This document shows, piece after piece, positions 9,035 to 13,121 of a stretch of 13,121 nt of DNA. Source of the stretch: Phoronis ovalis (Eukaryota; Phoronida; Phoronidae); contig JAOXYB010040318.1 of the NCBI GenBank assembly GCA_028565635.1, positions 1-13,121 on the forward strand, in the 5' to 3' direction. Under the pieces are notes generated by a model. It was given only the letters and a program-made list of their open reading frames with translations, did no database searches and had not been told where the DNA came from. Each line of letters begins with the position of its first letter. The stretch's first letter is position 1. A program made the position numbers and the translations under genes.

Positions 9035-9123
9035 TACTCCTTTGGAACAGTTACAGAATGCGCTGATACTAATCTATTCATTGCATTATAAGTACCTACA
9101 CACACTCGCCAGACTTGCCTACG

Positions 9124-9131
9124 TGACGTCA
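9124..9131. promoter_or_regulatory. CRE palindrome TGACGTCA
   Basis: A perfect TGACGTCA, the CREB/ATF binding site, in a locally CpG-containing block about 1.2 kb upstream of the LOXL-like start codon. It could serve that gene's promoter, but a chance 8-mer is not excluded. Confidence 0.3.
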
Positions 9132-10285
9132 GTCCCGGAAAAAGCATTACTCACAGTATAATTAAATATTACAATTTCGAAAGTGGATTCGAGACTACCA
9201 CCTGATCGAAATATATTTATAAAAGCCTGCAAGAAATTTAATCTGAATGTAAAAAAGTTAAGTCTTGGTCACGTAGCATGCTCCCAGTAAATTTGTGAGG
9301 TTTGAAAAGAGCTGGAATAATTAAATCGGTATGCAAATGAAATCTAACTCTTTCACACCGACGATTAGTAAACAAAACTTAATTGTGAGGAATTGAAGGA
9401 AACAATTCAAATTCCTAATATACTTTATTTTGTGCGGTCACCCTGAAATGGATTAATTTACCAGAAATATAATTTAATTAATAACACTGACTTACAGTCC
9501 CTGCTTACACTACTACGTGCGTACTACAGTTTTTCGTAGTAAAATTTGAGATAAACAGCAGGTAGATTCAGAACTATTCTTGACAGCTTCTTCATGAACT
9601 ATATTTAAACAGTAATATATAACGAGCACAACGCTGTTGAGCAAGATTATGATCTTTACTTCACTATTATAAACTATTGGAAATTTTTTTAAACGTTCAA
9701 ATGTCTTATGGGGGAATGCCCTATGGACCCCTTAGCTTCGTTTCTCACCATTCGCAAAGAAATTTTATAAGTTAAATTGCCCTTTTGTGACTACTGATTA
9801 TATCTATATGTCTGAAAAATACTTATCAAATAAAAAATGTAGTTTAGCTTTTAAATTGACGAAAATGTGCAGGCGTTTGTGTGTGTTACTCTTAAACAAC
9901 CCCAAGTAACAAACGTTGTCATAGTAATTGCTTCATGGCCAATGTCTGGTTAAACGTCTCAAAACAGGTGTTTGTCAAATCATTGTTATTAAGTTATGTT
10001 ATTATTATTAAGTTAAAAGTATAACCCACGCATTTTTACCATCTGGCATATGAAGAAGTTTTTTTAGTGCATTTCCTTAATAATAGATATAAATTGTTTT
10101 GGAATGATGCCGAAACTATTAATAGTGTCCAGGTACATAGTTATAAGAGACTAATTAAAGGCTAATTCGAAAAGTTTTGCTTCGCAAACTATATCTAAAA
10201 TGAGACATTTAAAAAAAAATTGTTATCTTACTTGGTACTATTATTTAAGCTTTAAATGTAATTGGTTGAAATATGGTATACGTAC

Positions 10286-10480
10286 AATGGCGATTCCGCC
10301 TCTGTTATAATAGCTGGTTACTTCTCCTCCGGACTTCTCACAGTAACGTAAAGAAAGCTGAAGAGCCTTTTTTCGCTCGTGTATCCCTGCACTTTGCGGA
10401 GGTCATCAAAACTTAAGTCTGTAAAAGGCTCACCACAGTCTGGATGACGTGGTCGAAATAAATTTTCTGAAATGTAGTCT
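10286..10480 (-). pseudogene. Exon-like coding segment of an unrecognised gene, frame broken at an A-run
   Basis: Seen: acceptor ATAATTTTCAG precedes 10480, and a frame opens DYISENLFRPRHPDCGEPFT and continues through DDLRKVQGYTSEK. At the six-A run (10373-10368) this frame goes on only to a TAA at 10320-10318. The neighbouring frame instead gives KKALQLSLRYCEKSGGEVTS and YYNRGGIAI, up to a possible donor ATT|GTACGT (intron from 10285). One extra A would join the two into a single 65-residue reading. Either this is a decayed exon, a base was lost in assembly, or the first frame is a true terminal exon ending in -RSPEEK. I do not recognise the family. It lies upstream of the LOXL-like gene on the same strand, with no exon linking them. 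Confidence 0.5.
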
Positions 10481-10486
10481 CTGAAA

Positions 10487-10696
10487 ATTATAAAATATGC
10501 TACTAGTGATAATATAATAACTGATTAATGCTTGTTATCAATAATTGAGTTATGCATGTTAAGGATAGTAAATATCCTAGGTTAATACAATTTGCAAACG
10601 TTATGTGTTAGATGCTTATAACAAGGAAAGGCGTTGATCTTGCGACATTGCCTGTATATGTAATTAAAATACTAATGCATTGTAATCATTTTACTA
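10487..10696. other. AT-rich spacer
   Basis: Short stretch between the exon-like segment and the 99-bp duplication. I see nothing in it beyond AT-rich sequence. Confidence 0.6.
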
Positions 10697-10840
10697 TATT
10701 ATTATATTTAGGCAATTTTAATAATCAAAATATTGTCACTATTAATACAGACACATATTATTAAAATGTGCTTACGGTGATAATTATATTATTGAATTAA
10801 TTATGTTTAGGTTATTCTAATAATCAAAATATCATCAGTA
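10697..10840 (+). repeat. Two-copy tandem duplication, period 99, flanking the Tc1-like element
   Basis: TAATAATCAAAATAT occurs at 10719 and again at 10818. Around it, TATATTATT...TTTAGG...TTATTYTAATAATC is shared by the two diverged copies. The second copy ends at the TA (10839-10840) that forms the target site of the Tc1-like element. Confidence 0.55.
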
Positions 10841-11765
10841 CAGTCATATAGCCAAGCACAAAAAGTTAAGCAACCCGAATTGTTTTTGTAAATATTTTTT
10901 AAATGGCTTAAATAAGATTTTTGTTAATAATATTCAGTGATTAATGTCCCACCTAAAAATGGTACAATAAAGTACACCTGGTGAGAATAACTGCTTTGAA
11001 ATCAAGGTTTGTCACATTGGGGTAGAATTTCAAAAGTGACAGTTTCAGCAATTTCAGTCAATTTTGTAAACGAGTGATAATGACTGAATTCTAAAAGGTT
11101 AGCAATTATTTAATGAAATAAACCATATTACGATAATGAATCTGTCAAGTACGCAGACATTTGGCAAATTTAGAGAAGTTTCGAGGAGCTGATAGAGTTT
11201 AATTTGGCATGATGCAGCACGATGTTGTTCAACAGCGAGGGGTTAACAAGTAATTATCCGATATGTCAAACTTTCAAAAAAAGGGAACTGTTGGAATCCA
11301 TCAAGGGTTTTGACGACCAAAAAACTGAGTATAGGGGTAATTGATTTGTGATGCAACATGCCAATGGAGATCTCTTTAAGTTTGCACCCAGCTTAAGAAC
11401 TGAGCTGCAACAAATCAAGAATGCATGCTTATCACTATAAACATTTCGCAAAAGACTGCACCGACATGGTGTGATAAAATGCCACCTAGACTCCTAAACA
11501 AACCCGCTGACAGATTTGACAATTCAAATTGCCATAAGCTAGCCAAACATGAATGGAAACAGCTAGTGGACAATATCCCTCAACAAAACAACAAACCACT
11601 TGGTATATATCCACTGCCAGAAACCACAGAGACAGATGTAGGGAATGCTTTGATGCAACAGCAAGGCACACAAGATGCTGACAAAAACAAAAAAAATCTA
11701 TGTTAACCCATTAAAAAAATATTAATAAAAAATGTTGAGTTGCATAACGTTTTGTTTATAGTATA
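10841..11765 (+). mobile_element. Decayed Tc1/mariner-type transposon
   Basis: It begins after a TA with CAGTCATATAGCCAAGCACA followed by AAAAGTTAAGCAACCC, a typical Tc1-like terminus. The right end has GTTGCATAACGTTTTG (11739-11754), an inverted and diverged match to the inner part of that terminus; the outermost bases are lost or altered, so the end is approximate. The interior encodes recognisable but stop-ridden transposase text on the same strand. At about 925 bases it is shorter than intact elements (usually 1.3-1.7 kb) and most of the DDE core seems deleted. It is a dead copy. Confidence 0.75.
11269..11704 (+). pseudogene. Transposase remnant (Tc1-like DNA-binding part)
   Basis: One frame from about 11354 reads HANGDLFKFAPSLRTELQQ, then after a stop TFRKRLHRHGVIKCHLDS (about 11440-11490). 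These correspond to the APELRAEL...TVRRRLHEAGL region of the second helix-turn-helix in Tc1 transposases. A shifted frame then reads LLNKPADRF...HKLAKHEW, like the KPLLT...RLxFAxEH segment that follows in the family. At least two stops and one frameshift are present, and no DDE/DDD catalytic region is recognisable after it. The open frame at 11425-11706 covers part of this remnant and is not a separate gene. Confidence 0.6.
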
Positions 11766-12449
11766 CAATTAAAATGTGCTTCCTATGGAAAAGTCCGATA
11801 AGAACACGTATATATAGTGTCACGAATTTGGAAACGGTGTAGCATGTAAAGGAAAAATAGAGGATCGACATGTTGTATTTTACATTGAAGTGATTTTAAA
11901 TATCTCATAAAATGTTATTGAGTTTCCTACAGTAAAGTTTTATTAATATTTTAGAAAATTTAAACTGTTTAATTTATTCCGGGCAAGTGCAAGTGAACTC
12001 TTTTCCTACGTAGATAGTACATATGTCATACAGTTTAATTTTTCAAAAAGTTTTTGTACGTCAATCAAGTACTGACAAAAGCGAAAATTGTATGAATTCT
12101 AAAGTAATAATTGTTCTACATCCTTTTCATTCAGACAGCACAAAAGAGGCAGATCACTATACATGTACCATCATGTCGCCGAGTACAATCATTCATAAAA
12201 TATTTAAAATCACCTGGAATTTAGGTATTTTATAGCTAGTGGCAACATTTTAGATAAGTGGGTGTCTGATCAAACAGTTTCTATTGTTCATCTGAGCGCA
12301 AACGCTTCTTATGTGGTGTCTGGGTGATTTACAAAATATGAACCGACTGGACTGTATATTTTACGTGCGCTTTAGAACAATTCTTGCACCTATAGTAAAA
12401 TATAAGCGCTACCATTTCCGTCATTTTTATGGCAAATACATTGGTTCCC
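11766..12449. other. Intergenic sequence without recognisable features
   Basis: AT-rich. The plus-strand open frames at 12023-12235 and 12311-12523 show no domain, signal peptide or splice context and are treated as chance; the second overlaps the repeat cluster to its right. Confidence 0.65.
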
Positions 12450-12975
12450 TTTTCCTTGTTTCAATAAACAAAAGGGAAGTATTTATTTTTCCGTATTCGA
12501 TTAAGGATCTTAAGAAAGCATAAGAGAACAGGTAGTGCCGAACTTGAAAAATCCAATTTCAATCCTAGAAGCAGAAAAGAAAAGTTGTCGGGTCGCTGCC
12601 CTAAATCAATACAAGGATTGAATCTCTTGGTTTCTTACTCAAACCATCAATCGAAAGTTTCCTTATTAAACAAGGCCAGGAATTAGTTCCCTTTTCGTCT
12701 TATTGGAATTTCAAGACCAGCTATACGCCCGGCTATACGCCCGGCTATACGGTTTGTTCAAATTTCTTATTGAAACCTTCAGTCGAATATGGAAAAAGGA
12801 AACAGCACGGATTTCTTTATCAAATAAGGAAAAAAATATAGCTCCAACTATTTTTCCCTTTTCAAAACCTGCACTGTAATTCGGATTGGAATTGGTTTTC
12901 TACCCCTTAAAACTTTCAATCGAGTAAGTAAAAAGGTAACAGCTCTGTTATTTTTAAAGAATAAATAAAATGAAA
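12450..12975. repeat. Cluster of diverged direct and inverted repeats, unit about 134 bp
   Basis: Anchor motif AAACC(T/A)TCA(G/A)TCGAA recurs at 12641, 12773 and 12909 (AAAACTTTCAATCGAG), spaced 132 and 136 bases, each followed by a purine-rich stretch with AAGG. The segment 12450-12506 (TTTTCCTTGTTTCAATAAAC through CCGTATTCGATTAAGG) matches the reverse complement of 12776-12833 over most of its length. The block therefore holds three direct units and one inverted unit. No coding capacity is seen. It may be a remnant of a longer satellite or a folded-back element. Confidence 0.6.
12721..12752 (+). repeat. 12-bp tandem array (CTATACGCCCGG)
   Basis: CTATACGCCCGG is repeated perfectly twice, followed by a partial third copy CTATACGG. 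It is noticeably more GC-rich than its surroundings and sits within the larger repeat cluster, between two of its units. Confidence 0.9.
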
Positions 12976-13121
12976 TATTTTATTTGTCCTTATTGAGTAC
13001 TAGTAATGAAACGGGAAAACAAACTAACGTAATCATCATTCACTTTAAGCTTATAAATGAATGATATACATAATTTGCATTTGTTAATAAAACTAAAATG
13101 TCGTCATTTACGTCATAATTA

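Larger units (their letters stand above)
8000..10285. other. Region between the LOXL-like start and the unidentified exon
   Basis: About 2.3 kb with no convincing gene. The open frames at 8238-8426 and 8964-9161 (plus; the second lacks an ATG at its start) have no recognisable motif or splice context. A short block around 8880-9160 is less AT-rich and holds a tRNA-like promoter pair and a CRE palindrome, annotated separately. The rest is AT-rich with short poly-A/T runs. Confidence 0.7.

Noticed and set aside
8964-9161. Plus-strand 65-residue open frame
   Set aside because: It begins at GTG, has no ATG at its start, no splice context and no homology I can see.
9388-9416. Short hairpin AGGAATTGAA...TTCAAATTCCT
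   Set aside because: Seven-base arms with a bulge in AT-rich DNA are expected by chance, and there is no gene nearby to give it a role.
11266-11671. Minus-strand open frames inside the Tc1-like element
   Set aside because: They are antisense to the transposase remnant, which reads on the plus strand.

Overview
The window looks like animal nuclear DNA: AT-rich, with introns bounded by GT/AG, an extracellular multi-domain gene on the minus strand, and many decayed DNA transposons and short tandem duplications. Gene content and repeat style suggest a marine invertebrate, perhaps a protostome such as a mollusc or other lophotrochozoan. No feature fixes the species.

The main content is the 5' part of one minus-strand gene (7942 down to 608, continuing past the left edge). 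I reconstructed six exons by hand: 7942-7627, 3495-3398, 2623-2493, 2329-1783, 1541-1380 and 764-608. All five internal junctions keep frame, giving 470 complete codons plus one base. The protein starts with a signal peptide, then a six-cysteine SRCR domain split over exons 1-3, a ~200-residue low-complexity Thr/Pro-rich linker (mostly exon 4), and a second six-cysteine SRCR domain (exons 5-6). The second domain matches the last SRCR domain of the LOXL2/3/4 lysyl oxidases (CGKHWG, ETMVACKQLGLG). A copper-dependent lysyl oxidase domain is therefore expected to the left of the window but is not seen here.

Layout: 1-607 is intron 6 and carries a repeat fragment beginning with a 21-base end motif. 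608-3495 holds exons 6 to 2. Intron 2 contains a small inverted-repeat transposon (about 2714-3177) full of C/G runs. Intron 1 (3496-7626) contains a second fragment of the left-hand repeat family, ending at 6473 with the reverse complement of the 21-base motif, plus small tandem duplications. 7943-10285 is upstream DNA with a few possible regulatory motifs. 10286-10480 (minus) looks like a coding exon of an unrecognised gene, with an apparent one-base frame break in an A-run. 10841-11765 is a decayed Tc1/mariner element next to a 99-bp tandem duplication. 12450-12975 is a cluster of diverged direct and inverted repeats with a 12-bp tandem array inside it.

Nothing here resembles a bacterial-type system, RNA gene or CRISPR array. 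The most interesting items are the mucin-like spacer in a two-SRCR LOXL-type gene, the G-run transposon inside its transcript, the two complementary fragments of one repeat family, and the unidentified frame-broken exon.
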